64,000 nucleotides of DNA, taken from assembly GCF_018919395.1 (NCBI RefSeq), contig NZ_JAHLME010000003.1, positions 558,001-622,000 of the forward strand, read 5' to 3'. Shown here in pieces: positions 8,202-16,474 of this stretch. The notes beneath the pieces are model-generated. The model searched no databases. It had not been told where the DNA came from and worked only from the letters and a program-made list of their open reading frames with translations. Position numbers and translations under genes: made by a program. Source of the stretch: Geomonas azotofigens (GTDB taxonomy: Bacteria; Desulfobacterota; Desulfuromonadia; Geobacterales; Geobacteraceae). Within the stretch, counting starts at the first letter, position 1. Each line of letters opens with the position of its first letter.

Positions 8202-9056
8202 TTGTCCCTGGAAGAGATGCAAAGCAACCTTTTCTCCGAGGCACTGGAGCAGTCTTACCGGGTGCAGATCGAGGAGTTCGAGGGACCGTTGGACCTCCTG
8301 CTCCACCTCATCAAAAAGAACGAGGTGGACATCTACAACATCCCCATCGCTGCCATCACCAGGCAGTACCTCGACTACATGGAGATCATGAAGGAGCTGA
8401 ACCTGGACATCGCCGGGGAGTTCCTCGTCATGGCGGCGACGCTGCTGCAGATCAAGTCGCGCATGCTCCTGCCGGCGACCCCGGAGGAGGATGGCGATGC
8501 CGAGGTGGAGGACCCCCGCGCGGAACTGGTGCGCCGCCTTCTGGAGTACCAGCGCTACCGTGACGCCTCGCAGATGCTCAACTGCCGCAACCTCCTGGGG
8601 CGCGAGGTCTTTGCCCGCAAGTTCGATTCTCCCGAACTGGGGGAGCTGGAGCCGGTTGATGAGCCGGCCGATGTCGAGCTCTTCGAGCTGATCGAGGCTT
8701 TCCAGAAGGTGCTGGCCCGTGTCTCGGTCGATACCTTCCACGACGTGGTCGCCGACGGCATCTCCATCGCCGACCGCATCGGCGAGGTGCTTTCGGTGCT
8801 GCATGCCGAGAAGACCGTCTGCTTCGACTCCCTCTTCAACACCGGCATGACCCGCGACCTCCTCGTGGTCACCTTCCTTTCCATCCTGGAACTGTGCAAG
8901 CTGAAGCTGATCAAGGTGGTGCAGATGGAAAACCACGGCTCCATCTGGCTCCACCTCGCTGCCAGCGAGGAAGAAGAATCTGACGGTGAAGGTGAAGGTG
9001 AAGCCAAGGCGGAAGCAAAGGGCGCTGATGTTGAGGATGGCAACAACGACCTGTAG
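8202..9056 (+). CDS. scpA: Segregation and condensation protein ScpA
   Basis: Kleisin subunit of the SMC-ScpAB condensin that compacts and segregates the chromosome. The family core is clear: YRVQIEEFEGPLDLLLHLIKKNEVDIYNIPI at the N-terminal end (quoted here in part: EFEGPLDLLLHLI), and a C-terminal winged-helix region with VVTFLSILELCKL. The extreme C-terminus is an acidic low-complexity tail. TTG at 8202 is taken as the start because GGAG sits seven bases upstream; ATG at 8217 is an alternative. It is followed by scpB, with only the palindromic repeat between. Confidence 0.93.
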   Translation: MSLEEMQSNLFSEALEQSYRVQIEEFEGPLDLLLHLIKKNEVDIYNIPIAAITRQYLDYMEIMKELNLDIAGEFLVMAATLLQIKSRMLLPATPEEDGDAEVEDPRAELVRRLLEYQRYRDASQMLNCRNLLGREVFARKFDSPELGELEPVDEPADVELFELIEAFQKVLARVSVDTFHDVVADGISIADRIGEVLSVLHAEKTVCFDSLFNTGMTRDLLVVTFLSILELCKLKLIKVVQMENHGSIWLHLAASEEEESDGEGEGEAKAEAKGADVEDGNNDL

Positions 9057-9076
9057 GGGCGAATAATCATTCGCCC
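9057..9076. repeat. 20-bp palindromic repeat, copy 2
   Basis: GGGCGAATAATCATTCGCCC is a nearly perfect palindrome starting directly after the scpA stop codon and preceded by TGTAG as in copy 1. It sits inside the scpA-scpB spacer, so it would lie in a shared transcript. Confidence 0.8.
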
Positions 9077-9108
9077 GCTTTTGTTTTTTAGATTTACGGA
9101 GGCATCTG

Positions 9109-9768
9109 TTGTCGGGAAAGTCGCTAAAAGGAATTGTTGAAAGCATCCTGTTCGTCCACGATCAGCCGCTCACCTTGGACCGTCTGGCCGGCATCCTGGA
9201 GGAATACGACCGCGCCGACCTCCGCGCCGCGCTTGATGAACTGATCGAGGATTACGACACCGCCGAGCGCGGCATCGTCCTGATCCAGGTTGCCGGCGGC
9301 TACCAGCTGAGAAGTCGCCCCGAGCACGGCGACTACATCCGCCGCCTCAACAAGACCAAGGGGGTCAAGTTCAGCCAATCAGCCCTGGAAACCCTCGCGA
9401 TCGTCGCCTATCGCCAGCCCATCACCCGCGCCGAGGTGGAATACCTGCGCGGCGTCGATTCCGGCGGGGTCATGAAGAGCCTCCTGGAGAAAAAGCTGCT
9501 GCGCATCATGGGCAAGAAGGACGTCCCCGGCAAGCCGCTCATCTACGGCACCAGCCGCGAATTCCTGGAACTCTTCGGTTTGAAGGACCTGAACCAGCTC
9601 CCGAGCCTCAAGGAGATCCAGGAACTGGTGCCCCCCGATCCCTTCGCCGACCAGCCGGCGCTCCCGCTGGGCTCGGCCGTTACCACCGACTCCGCGCCCG
9701 TCGCCGATTCTGTGCCACCTGTTGAATCCCTTGATTCCATTGACTCCCCGGAATCGATTGAAGGGTAA
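9109..9768 (+). CDS. scpB: Segregation and condensation protein ScpB
   Basis: Partner of ScpA in the SMC condensin complex. The protein of 219 residues has the two winged-helix domains of the family, with the characteristic string SQSALETLAIVAYRQPITRAE near residues 88-107 and RGVDSGGVMKSLLEKKLL after it. The C-terminal 40 residues are Pro/Ser/Asp-rich and not conserved. The start is TTG at 9109 with GGAGG seven bases upstream; no better ATG exists before the conserved part. Confidence 0.94.
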   Translation: MSGKSLKGIVESILFVHDQPLTLDRLAGILEEYDRADLRAALDELIEDYDTAERGIVLIQVAGGYQLRSRPEHGDYIRRLNKTKGVKFSQSALETLAIVAYRQPITRAEVEYLRGVDSGGVMKSLLEKKLLRIMGKKDVPGKPLIYGTSREFLELFGLKDLNQLPSLKEIQELVPPDPFADQPALPLGSAVTTDSAPVADSVPPVESLDSIDSPESIEG

Positions 9769-9833
9769 TCGCTGCTGAGTTAGAATATTGCCTGGCGCGC
9801 TGTTCATTAGCATTTCCGCAAAAGGAGGCTGGT

Positions 9834-10634
9834 ATGGTACGGCAACCCGCAGTAGCTGGTAAGTTCTACGCCGGCGACCCCGATCGGCTTCGCCGGGAGC
9901 TCGCGGAGATGGTGCCCCCGGGTGAGGCGCAAAAGGTCATCGGCATCATCGCCCCGCACGCGGGCTACGTCTATTCCGGCAAGGTCGCCGGCAAGGCCTA
10001 TGCCGCGGTCGAAGTCCCCGACACCGTGCTGATCCTGGGGCCGAACCACACCGGCGTCGGGGTGGCCGCCGCGCTCGCCCCCGAGTCGGAATGGCTCACG
10101 CCGCTGGGTTCGGTGCCGGTGAACCGGCGCCTGTCGCACCTTATCCTCGAACACGCCCCGCTGGTCCGCGAGGACCCGGTGGCGCACCGCTTCGAACACT
10201 CCCTTGAGGTCCAGGTTCCCTTCCTGCAGTACCGCAATCCCGGGGTCTCCATCGCCGCCCTCTGCCTCGCGCTCCCCGACTTCCCCTCGATCGCCCAGGT
10301 GGGCGAGGGGATCGCCCGGGCCATCGCCGCCTACGGCGAGGACGTGCTCATCGTCGCGAGTTCCGACATGACCCACTACGAATCCGCCGCCGCTGCCAAG
10401 GCGAAGGACGACCAGGCGCTGGCCCGCCTTGCCGAACTTGACCCGGAGGGGCTCTTGAAGGTCTGCCGCGAAAAAAACATCACCATGTGCGGCGTCATCC
10501 CGGCCACGGCTCTCCTGGTGGCGGCCAAGATCATGGGAGCCACGTCCTGCCGACTGGTCCACTACGCCACCAGCGGCGAGGTGAACGGCGACCTGCATAG
10601 CGTCGTCGCCTACGCCGCACTCACGGTTTCCTGA
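9834..10634 (+). CDS. MEMO1 / AmmeMemoRadiSam system protein B
   Basis: Conserved MEMO family protein of 266 residues. The N-terminus RQPAVAGKFYAGDP, the metal-site-like APHAGYVYSGKVAG and LGPNHTG, the internal HSLEVQVPFLQ and the SSDMTHYE motif are all present. The structure is related to non-haem-iron class III dioxygenases; in bacteria it usually accompanies an AMMECR1 protein and a radical SAM enzyme, neither of which is adjacent here. Biochemical role unknown. AAAGGAGG lies ahead of the ATG at 9834. The stop overlaps the next start (TGATG), so it is coupled to the tRNA nucleotidyltransferase gene. Confidence 0.9.
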   Translation: MVRQPAVAGKFYAGDPDRLRRELAEMVPPGEAQKVIGIIAPHAGYVYSGKVAGKAYAAVEVPDTVLILGPNHTGVGVAAALAPESEWLTPLGSVPVNRRLSHLILEHAPLVREDPVAHRFEHSLEVQVPFLQYRNPGVSIAALCLALPDFPSIAQVGEGIARAIAAYGEDVLIVASSDMTHYESAAAAKAKDDQALARLAELDPEGLLKVCREKNITMCGVIPATALLVAAKIMGATSCRLVHYATSGEVNGDLHSVVAYAALTVS

Positions 10635-13255
10635 TGGAGATAATCACCACCCACGTCAACGCCGATTTCGACTGCATCGGTTCCATGGTAGCCGCCAAGA
10701 AGCTGCACCCCGATGCGGTCCTGGTGTTTTCGGGGGCGCAGGAAAAGGGGGTGCGCGATTTCTTCCAGAAGGCGCCCCACCCGGAATTCGAGTCCGCCCG
10801 CATCAAGGACATAGACTTCTCCACCGTCACCCGCCTCATAGTCGTCGACTGCCAGCACTCCACGCGGCTCGCCAAGTTCGGGGAGTTGGCCCAAGGTGGC
10901 GCGGTAGAACTCATCATCTACGACCACCACCCCATCACCTCCGGCGATCTCAAGCCCGATGGCGGCATCATCCGCCCCTGCGGCTCCACGACCACCATCC
11001 TCGCCACCTTGCTCATGCAGCGCGGCATCGAGGTGACCCCCGCCGAGGCCACCTTGATGATGCTCGGCATCCACGAGGACACCGGCAACCTCACCTTCCC
11101 CTCGACCACCGCCGAAGACTACGCGGTCGCCGCCTGGCTCCTGGAGCGCGGCGCGCAGTTGAACGAGGTCGCCGACTCGATCGGCCGGGAGTTGACCGTG
11201 GAGCAGGTCTCGCTGCTGAACGACCTGCTCACCTCCCTGAAGACCAGCTCGCTCAAGGGGGTGGACGTCTCGGTGGCGCACGCCTCGGTCGATCGCTACA
11301 TCGGCGATATCGCATCGCTGGCGCACATGATCCGCGACATGGAGAACCTGCAGGTCCTCTTCCTGGTGGTCGGGATGCAGGACCGCGTCTTCGTGGTTGC
11401 CCGCAGCCGGATCCCCGAGGTGCGGGTAGGGGAAATCCTGCGCGAACTGGGAGGGGGAGGGCACGCCACGGCCGCGTCGGCCACGGTGCGCGGGCTCACC
11501 CTGATCCAGGTGCTCGAGCAGTTGGATCAGGTGCTGAAAAAGCGGGTCGACCCCATCCGCGTCGCCCGCAGCATCATGTCCTCGCCGGTCAAGACCCTTC
11601 CTCCCGACTGCGCCATCGAGGAGGCGCGCGAGCGGCTGGTGCGCTACAACGTGAGCGCCATGCCGGTGCTCTCGGGCGACCAGGTCCTGGGGATCATCTC
11701 CCGCAAAACCGTCGAGAAGGCGCTCTACCACAACCTCAACACGGTCCCGATTTCCGACTACATGCACTCCGAGTTCTACGCCGCCACGCCGGAGACACCC
11801 ATCAGCGAAATCCAGAGCTACATGGTGGGGGGAGATTCCCGCCTGGTGCCGGTCCTCGACCAGGGGCGACTGGTGGGGGTGATCACCCGCACCGACCTGC
11901 TGCGCTACAGCCTGGGTAGCGAGGCGATCTACGACCTGTCGCGCGACGCCATCCAGGTGAAGAACCGCGAGGTCGAGGGGATGATGAGGCGCTACCTCCC
12001 GAAGAGTTCGGTCGAGATCCTGCACAACCTGGGGCGGGTGGCGGACGGGCTCGACCTCCCGCTCTACGCGGTGGGGGGCTTCGTGCGCGACCTGCTGCTT
12101 GGGCGGCGCAATTCCGATGTCGACGTCACCGTGGACGGTGACGGCATCATCTTCGCCGAGGCCTTCGCGGCGGAGTACGGCTGCCGCGTGAAAAGCCACG
12201 AGAAGTTCGGCACCGCGGTCATTGTCTTCCCCGACGGCTTCAAGATCGACGTCGCCAGCACCAGGCTCGAGTACTACGTCTCGCCGGGAGCGCTCCCCAC
12301 CGTGGAGCGTTCCTCGCTGAAAATGGACCTCTACCGCCGCGACTTCACCGTGAACACCCTGGCCATCGCCCTCAACAGCCAGTCCTTCGGCAAGCTGATC
12401 GACTACTTCGGCGCCTACCGCGACTTGCAGGCCAAGGTGATCCGGGTGCTGCACAACCTCTCCTTCGTCGAGGACCCGACCAGGGTCTTCCGCGCCATCC
12501 GCTTCGAGCAGCGGCTCAACTTCAAGATCGCCAAGCACACCGAGGACCTGATCAAGAACGCGGTGAAGATGGACTTCCTGGTTAAGCTCGGGGGGAGGAG
12601 GCTCCTCTCGGAACTGGTGCAGATCCTGCGGGAAAAGGAACCGCTGCAGGGGATCGCCCGCATGGCGTCGCTGGGGCTTTTGCGCTTCATCCACCCCTCC
12701 ATCGAGCTGACGCCAGAGCTGCAGGCCGCCCTCGAGGAGGTGCGCTACGTCGTCTCCTGGTTCGATCTCCTGTACCTGGAGCGCCCCTACGAGCGCTGGG
12801 CCGTGTATTTCCTCGCCCTGTGCGAGGTGCTCTCGCCCGAGCAGTTCTGGGCCACCTGCACGAGGCTCGCGGTCGGCGAGCACCAGCGGGACCACCTGGC
12901 CGAGATGCGGCTTCAGGGCGATGAGCTGATCGGCGCGCTGGAGCGCAAGCTGGCGCGGCAGGAGCGTTTGGAGAATAGCGAGATCTACTTCACCCTGCGC
13001 GGGCTGAGCGTCGAGATCCTGCTCTACCACATGGCCAAAAGCGGCAACCCCGAGACCAAGCGCTGCATCTCCCTTTACTTCACCAAGTTGCACGGCATGG
13101 AGCCCCTGGTCGGCGGCGAGGACCTGAAACGGCTCGGCATCAAGCCGGGCCCGATCTACCGGGAGCTGTTGGACGCGGTGTTGAGCGCCAGGATGAACGG
13201 AAGGGTTTCCAGCAAGGACGATGAAATCCGGCTGGTACGCGAGCTGCAACCCTGA
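10634..13255 (+). CDS. DHH-CBS-CBS-polyA polymerase family tRNA nucleotidyltransferase
   Basis: A four-part protein of 873 residues. Residues 1-300 form a DHH/DHHA1 phosphoesterase-like unit (VNADFDCIGS, YDHHPITSGD, and GGGGHATAAS). Residues about 315-430 contain two CBS domains. From about 470 comes the class II nucleotidyltransferase head (YAVGGFVRDLLLGRRNSDVD with the catalytic Asp pair) followed by tRNA-NTase helical domains. This architecture is known in Deltaproteobacteria and Aquificae, where it is thought to add the terminal A of tRNA CCA ends while a separate enzyme adds CC. The DHH part suggests an extra RNA- or nucleotide-cleaving activity. Start overlaps the upstream MEMO gene stop. 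Confidence 0.9.
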   Translation: MEIITTHVNADFDCIGSMVAAKKLHPDAVLVFSGAQEKGVRDFFQKAPHPEFESARIKDIDFSTVTRLIVVDCQHSTRLAKFGELAQGGAVELIIYDHHPITSGDLKPDGGIIRPCGSTTTILATLLMQRGIEVTPAEATLMMLGIHEDTGNLTFPSTTAEDYAVAAWLLERGAQLNEVADSIGRELTVEQVSLLNDLLTSLKTSSLKGVDVSVAHASVDRYIGDIASLAHMIRDMENLQVLFLVVGMQDRVFVVARSRIPEVRVGEILRELGGGGHATAASATVRGLTLIQVLEQLDQVLKKRVDPIRVARSIMSSPVKTLPPDCAIEEARERLVRYNVSAMPVLSGDQVLGIISRKTVEKALYHNLNTVPISDYMHSEFYAATPETPISEIQSYMVGGDSRLVPVLDQGRLVGVITRTDLLRYSLGSEAIYDLSRDAIQVKNREVEGMMRRYLPKSSVEILHNLGRVADGLDLPLYAVGGFVRDLLLGRRNSDVDVTVDGDGIIFAEAFAAEYGCRVKSHEKFGTAVIVFPDGFKIDVASTRLEYYVSPGALPTVERSSLKMDLYRRDFTVNTLAIALNSQSFGKLIDYFGAYRDLQAKVIRVLHNLSFVEDPTRVFRAIRFEQRLNFKIAKHTEDLIKNAVKMDFLVKLGGRRLLSELVQILREKEPLQGIARMASLGLLRFIHPSIELTPELQAALEEVRYVVSWFDLLYLERPYERWAVYFLALCEVLSPEQFWATCTRLAVGEHQRDHLAEMRLQGDELIGALERKLARQERLENSEIYFTLRGLSVEILLYHMAKSGNPETKRCISLYFTKLHGMEPLVGGEDLKRLGIKPGPIYRELLDAVLSARMNGRVSSKDDEIRLVRELQP

Positions 13256-13272
13256 CTGTTGCGTTTTTGCCA

Positions 13273-13296
13273 CACCACCGCCTTTTCGCGGTGGTG
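13273..13296 (+). terminator. Strong hairpin after the tRNA nucleotidyltransferase gene
   Basis: CACCACCGC pairs with GCGGTGGTG around a 6-base loop, 18 bases after the stop codon. There is no T-tract, so termination would need help; it may instead protect the 3' end. Confidence 0.5.
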
Positions 13297-13471
13297 ACGT
13301 AAAATGCCGGGAAATAACGTTTTTCGTCACAAGCCCCTGTGATGTGAGGCGTTTAGAGCACATTAAAGGACTTCCCCCCGCTCTTCTCATTGGTTCCCTC
13401 CCCACGGCACTTGACCGTTTTTCTCGTGGATTCGGTAGGTTGCCCCCTCTGTGGCCTCCGTCATCATGTTT

Positions 13472-13487
13472 TGGCCCCTGATTTGCA
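13472..13487 (+). promoter_or_regulatory. Candidate sigma-54 promoter for the small secreted protein
   Basis: TGGCCCCTGATTTGCA places GG and GC exactly ten bases apart, as the -24/-12 element requires; it differs from the TGGCAC-N5-TTGC consensus mainly at the fifth position. It lies 44 bases before the ATG at 13531. Confidence 0.45.
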
Positions 13488-13530
13488 CGGTAGACGGCGA
13501 CTCACTGCAAAAACCGGAAAAGGGGATCGT

Positions 13531-13914
13531 ATGAAGAACCTGAAGCGCGCCGTGGCCATCGTGATAACCCTCCTCTCAATGGCAACTCCCTGTCTCGCCG
13601 AAGAAAACGCCATGAAGACCATCTTCGAGGATTCTCTGTACGGCGGCCTCGCCGGCGGACTGGTCGGTGCGGCCATGCTTGCTTTCACGGACAAACCTGG
13701 CGACCACCTGCAAAACGTCGGCATCGGCGCGGGCATCGGTGTCATCGTCGGAGCGGTCTACGGTGCCATCACCACCTCCAAGTCCCTGGCCGAGTACGAA
13801 AACGGCAAGGTGAAGTTCGCGATCCCCACCATCCACCCGGAATTCAGGGAAGGAAACGTCAAGGGGCAGAGCAACATCGTGGCCATGGCCGAACTGCTGC
13901 GCGGCAAGTTCTGA
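13531..13914 (+). CDS. Small exported glycine-zipper protein, function unknown
   Basis: A 127-residue protein beginning with a clear Sec signal peptide (KNLKRAVAIVITLLSM, cleavage likely after PCLA). The mature part has two Gly/Ala-rich segments, GGLAGGLVGAAML and IGAGIGVIVGAVYGAI, of glycine-zipper type that could insert in a membrane. No enzyme motif is seen. The ATG at 13531 has AAAAGGGGA upstream; a longer reading from 13390 would hide the signal peptide. A perfect hairpin with nine or more T's follows, so it is a single-gene unit, probably driven by the sigma-54-like element at 13472. Confidence 0.75.
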   Translation: MKNLKRAVAIVITLLSMATPCLAEENAMKTIFEDSLYGGLAGGLVGAAMLAFTDKPGDHLQNVGIGAGIGVIVGAVYGAITTSKSLAEYENGKVKFAIPTIHPEFREGNVKGQSNIVAMAELLRGKF

Positions 13915-13940
13915 CCCACACCTTTTCACATCACACCCAA

Positions 13941-13967
13941 GGGAGGCTCCGGCCTCCCTTTTTTTTT
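13941..13967 (+). terminator. Rho-independent terminator
   Basis: GGGAGGC pairs with GCCTCCC around a TCCG loop and runs straight into a tract of about ten T's, 27 bases after the stop of the small exported protein. Confidence 0.9.
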
Positions 13968-14029
13968 GCACCCGCGCCGGGCGTGGGATAAACTTCACGG
14001 GTTTGCAGCTCACCAACCGGGGGTGCCCA

Positions 14030-15061
14030 TTGGCGGAAATTGAAACTCGCTCCGATTTGCTCGCCTATACCGATGCCATGCTCACCTGGGTCAGCGGCCG
14101 GGGACGCATTCTCATCGTCGTGCACGACAATCCCGACCCCGATTCGCTCGCCTCCGCCATGGCGCTCAGACACCTGTTCGCGGTCCGGCTGAACCGCGAG
14201 GCGGTGATCGCCTTCTCCGGCATGATCGGCAGGAGCGAGAACCTCGCCATGGCCAAGCTGCTGCAGATCCCGCTCACCCCGTTCCCGCTGATCGACTTCA
14301 AGGCCTTCCCCGTGATCTGCCTGCTGGACACCCAGCCCGGCACCGGCAACAACTCGCTTCCCCCCGACGTGCGCGCCGATATCGTCATCGACCACCATCC
14401 CATGCGCGAGCGAAGCGCCTCCTGCCGCTGGGTTGACATCCGCCCCAACTACGGCACCACCGCCACCATCCTCTACGAATACCTGAAGGTGCAGGGGGTC
14501 TCGGTAGGGACCAAGCTCGCCACGGCGCTCTTCTACGCCATCAAGTCGGAAACCCAGGACCTGGGGCGGGAGGCGACCCGGCCGGACCGCGAGGCCTACC
14601 TGGTTCTCTTCCCCCTGGCCAACAAGACCCTGTTGAACAGCATCACCCGGCCCAACCTGCCGCGCGAATACTTCATCGCGCTGCACAGCGCCCTGGAGCA
14701 CGCAAGCCTCTACGGCAACGTGCTGGTCGCCTCCCTGGACGGGGTGCAGTTCCCGGAGGTGGTGTCCGAACTGGCCGACCTCCTGGTGCGGCTGGAAGGA
14801 ACCGAGACCGTTTTGTGCCTTGGGCACTACAGCCAGGAACTGGTCCTCTCCATCCGGACCACCAGTGAGGAGATCAACGCCGGCGAGCTGATCCGGAAGC
14901 TCGTGGCGGGGATCGGCACCGCCGGCGGACACGGCATGATGGCGGGTGGGAAGATCGACAACGTGGCCATCGGCAGGGTGGCCGAACTCGAAGCGGTGCT
15001 CACCGAGAGGTTCCTGTCCGAGCTCGGCGTGACCGATCCTCCATTAGCCTTAGTCCCGTAA
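14030..15061 (+). CDS. DHH/DHHA1 family phosphoesterase (NrnA-like)
   Basis: A protein of about 343 residues with the RecJ/NrnA-type catalytic motifs HDNPDPDSLAS, then LLDTQPGTGNN, then VIDHHPM (the DHH motif) and the C-terminal DHHA1 glycine-rich segment GIGTAGGHGMMAGG. The family degrades nano-oligonucleotides, cyclic dinucleotide products or pAp. Which of these applies cannot be told from sequence. The start is uncertain: TTG at 14030 gives MAEIETRSDLLAYTDAM, while an in-frame TTG at 14003 would add nine residues; neither has a strong ribosome binding site. It lies just upstream of a cysteine-desulfurase-like gene. Confidence 0.87.
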   Translation: MAEIETRSDLLAYTDAMLTWVSGRGRILIVVHDNPDPDSLASAMALRHLFAVRLNREAVIAFSGMIGRSENLAMAKLLQIPLTPFPLIDFKAFPVICLLDTQPGTGNNSLPPDVRADIVIDHHPMRERSASCRWVDIRPNYGTTATILYEYLKVQGVSVGTKLATALFYAIKSETQDLGREATRPDREAYLVLFPLANKTLLNSITRPNLPREYFIALHSALEHASLYGNVLVASLDGVQFPEVVSELADLLVRLEGTETVLCLGHYSQELVLSIRTTSEEINAGELIRKLVAGIGTAGGHGMMAGGKIDNVAIGRVAELEAVLTERFLSELGVTDPPLALVP

Positions 15062-15114
15062 ACAATTCATGAAAGCGGTTGCCAAAGCCCCCTTAAAATG
15101 CTAGTAAATACGGT

Positions 15115-16251
15115 ATGTCCGTATTCCTAGATAACGCAGCGACTTCATTCCCAAAACCGGATGCCGTCTACCAGGCGATGGACGCTGCCATGCGGGAAAT
15201 CGGTGTCGCTCCGGGCAGGGGAGGGTACCGCCAGTCGCTCGCCGCCGCCCGTATTGTCTACGAAACACGCTCCGCGCTCGCCCGCTTTTTCGGGGTCTCG
15301 GACTCCTCCCGCCTCGTCTTCACCCACAGCGCAACCGAGTCGATCAACATCGCGGTGTTCGGACTTTTGAAGCCCGGCGACCATGTGGTCTCCACCAGCG
15401 TCGAGCACAACGCGCTGTCGCGCCCGTTGCACCTGGCGGCCAAGCGCGGCGTCGAGGTGACCTTCGTGGCCTCGGACGCCCGCGGCGTGGTGTCCGAGCA
15501 CGACATCGCCCGCGCCATGCGCCCCAACACCAAGCTGGTCGCTCTCGCGCACTGCTCCAACGTGACCGGCGCGGTACAGCCCATCGCGGAGATCGCGCGG
15601 GTCGCCCGTCAGGGGGGCGCACTCTTCCTGGTGGACGCGGCGCAAAGCGCCGGTTTTTTCCCCATCGATGTCGAGCAGACAGGGATAGACCTCCTGGCCG
15701 CGCCCGGCCATAAGGGGCTTTACGGCCCTCCCGGCACCGGCATCCTCGCGGTCGCCCCCGGCGTAACCCTGGAGCCGCTTCAGGTCGGCGGCACCGGCGG
15801 CAGCGCGAGTAACCCCGAGCCCCCGGAGCAGATGCCGGAGCGGCTGGAGAGCGGTACCATCAACACCCCGGCCATCGCCGGACTGAAGGCGGGGCTCGAG
15901 TTCATCGAGGCGACCGGCCTCGACGTGATCCGCGCCCGGGAGACCGCCCTGGTCGACCGGCTCCTTGAAGGGCTCTCGGGCATCGCCGGTGTCCGGCTGT
16001 ACGGCCCGCTCGGGGGGGAGCGGGGCGCCGCCGTCTCCTTCAACGTCGAAGGGCACGACCCGGCAGCCCTCGGCTACCTCCTCGACAGCGAATACGACAT
16101 CAGCGTGCGGGTCGGCCTGCACTGCGCGCCGGACGTGCACCGCAGCATCGGCAGCTTCCCCGAGGGGACCGTGAGGGTCAGCCCCGGCTTTTTCAACACT
16201 GAAGCGGATATCGACTTTTTTATTAAGGCGCTGCGTGAGATACTATCATGA
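15115..16251 (+). CDS. Cysteine desulfurase family (class V aminotransferase) protein
   Basis: PLP enzyme of 378 residues. The N-terminal FLDNAATSFPKPDAVYQAM and GRGGYRQS mark the cysteine desulfurase-like subgroup. HSATESINIAVFG binds the cofactor phosphate, VDAAQSAG carries the Asp that contacts the pyridine nitrogen, and PGHKGLYGP has the Schiff-base lysine. Cys in VGLHCAPDVH lies where SufS-type enzymes have theirs. The reaction is probably sulfur removal from cysteine, but the acceptor is unknown and no SufE/IscU partner is adjacent. The ATG at 15115 has no strong ribosome binding site. It may be cotranscribed with the DHH gene. Confidence 0.85.
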   Translation: MSVFLDNAATSFPKPDAVYQAMDAAMREIGVAPGRGGYRQSLAAARIVYETRSALARFFGVSDSSRLVFTHSATESINIAVFGLLKPGDHVVSTSVEHNALSRPLHLAAKRGVEVTFVASDARGVVSEHDIARAMRPNTKLVALAHCSNVTGAVQPIAEIARVARQGGALFLVDAAQSAGFFPIDVEQTGIDLLAAPGHKGLYGPPGTGILAVAPGVTLEPLQVGGTGGSASNPEPPEQMPERLESGTINTPAIAGLKAGLEFIEATGLDVIRARETALVDRLLEGLSGIAGVRLYGPLGGERGAAVSFNVEGHDPAALGYLLDSEYDISVRVGLHCAPDVHRSIGSFPEGTVRVSPGFFNTEADIDFFIKALREILS

Positions 16252-16330
16252 GCGTTCCGCCCGCTCATTAGCGGCGGGCATCCCATAAGCACCCGGCAGC
16301 CGGTATAGCTGCGAAGGGTGCCGGTGGGAC

Positions 16331-16350
16331 GGGCGAATGATGATTCGCCC
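16331..16350. repeat. 20-bp palindromic repeat, copy 3
   Basis: GGGCGAATGATGATTCGCCC followed by CTACA, that is, the opposite orientation to copies 1 and 2 (which are preceded by TGTAG/TATAG). Two other GC-rich stems (GCCCGC/GCGGGC and GCACCC/GGGTGC) precede it between 16258 and 16325, downstream of the desulfurase gene. Confidence 0.75.
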
Positions 16351-16474
16351 CTACAAATTACGAGCAATAGACGGCGATCGGGCCGTGGAAGGGGATACTA
16401 CGAAAAGTTCAGCTTTGTTGGTCAGGGATGAGGAATTCGGTATATCTGAAGGCAGCAACGTACAGGGAGTGGAT

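Noticed and set aside
10610..13405. A 931-residue open frame on the minus strand
   Set aside because: It is the antisense of the DHH-CBS-nucleotidyltransferase gene, with His/Val/Asp/Gln-biased sequence and no family motif; high-GC genes routinely give such long shadows.
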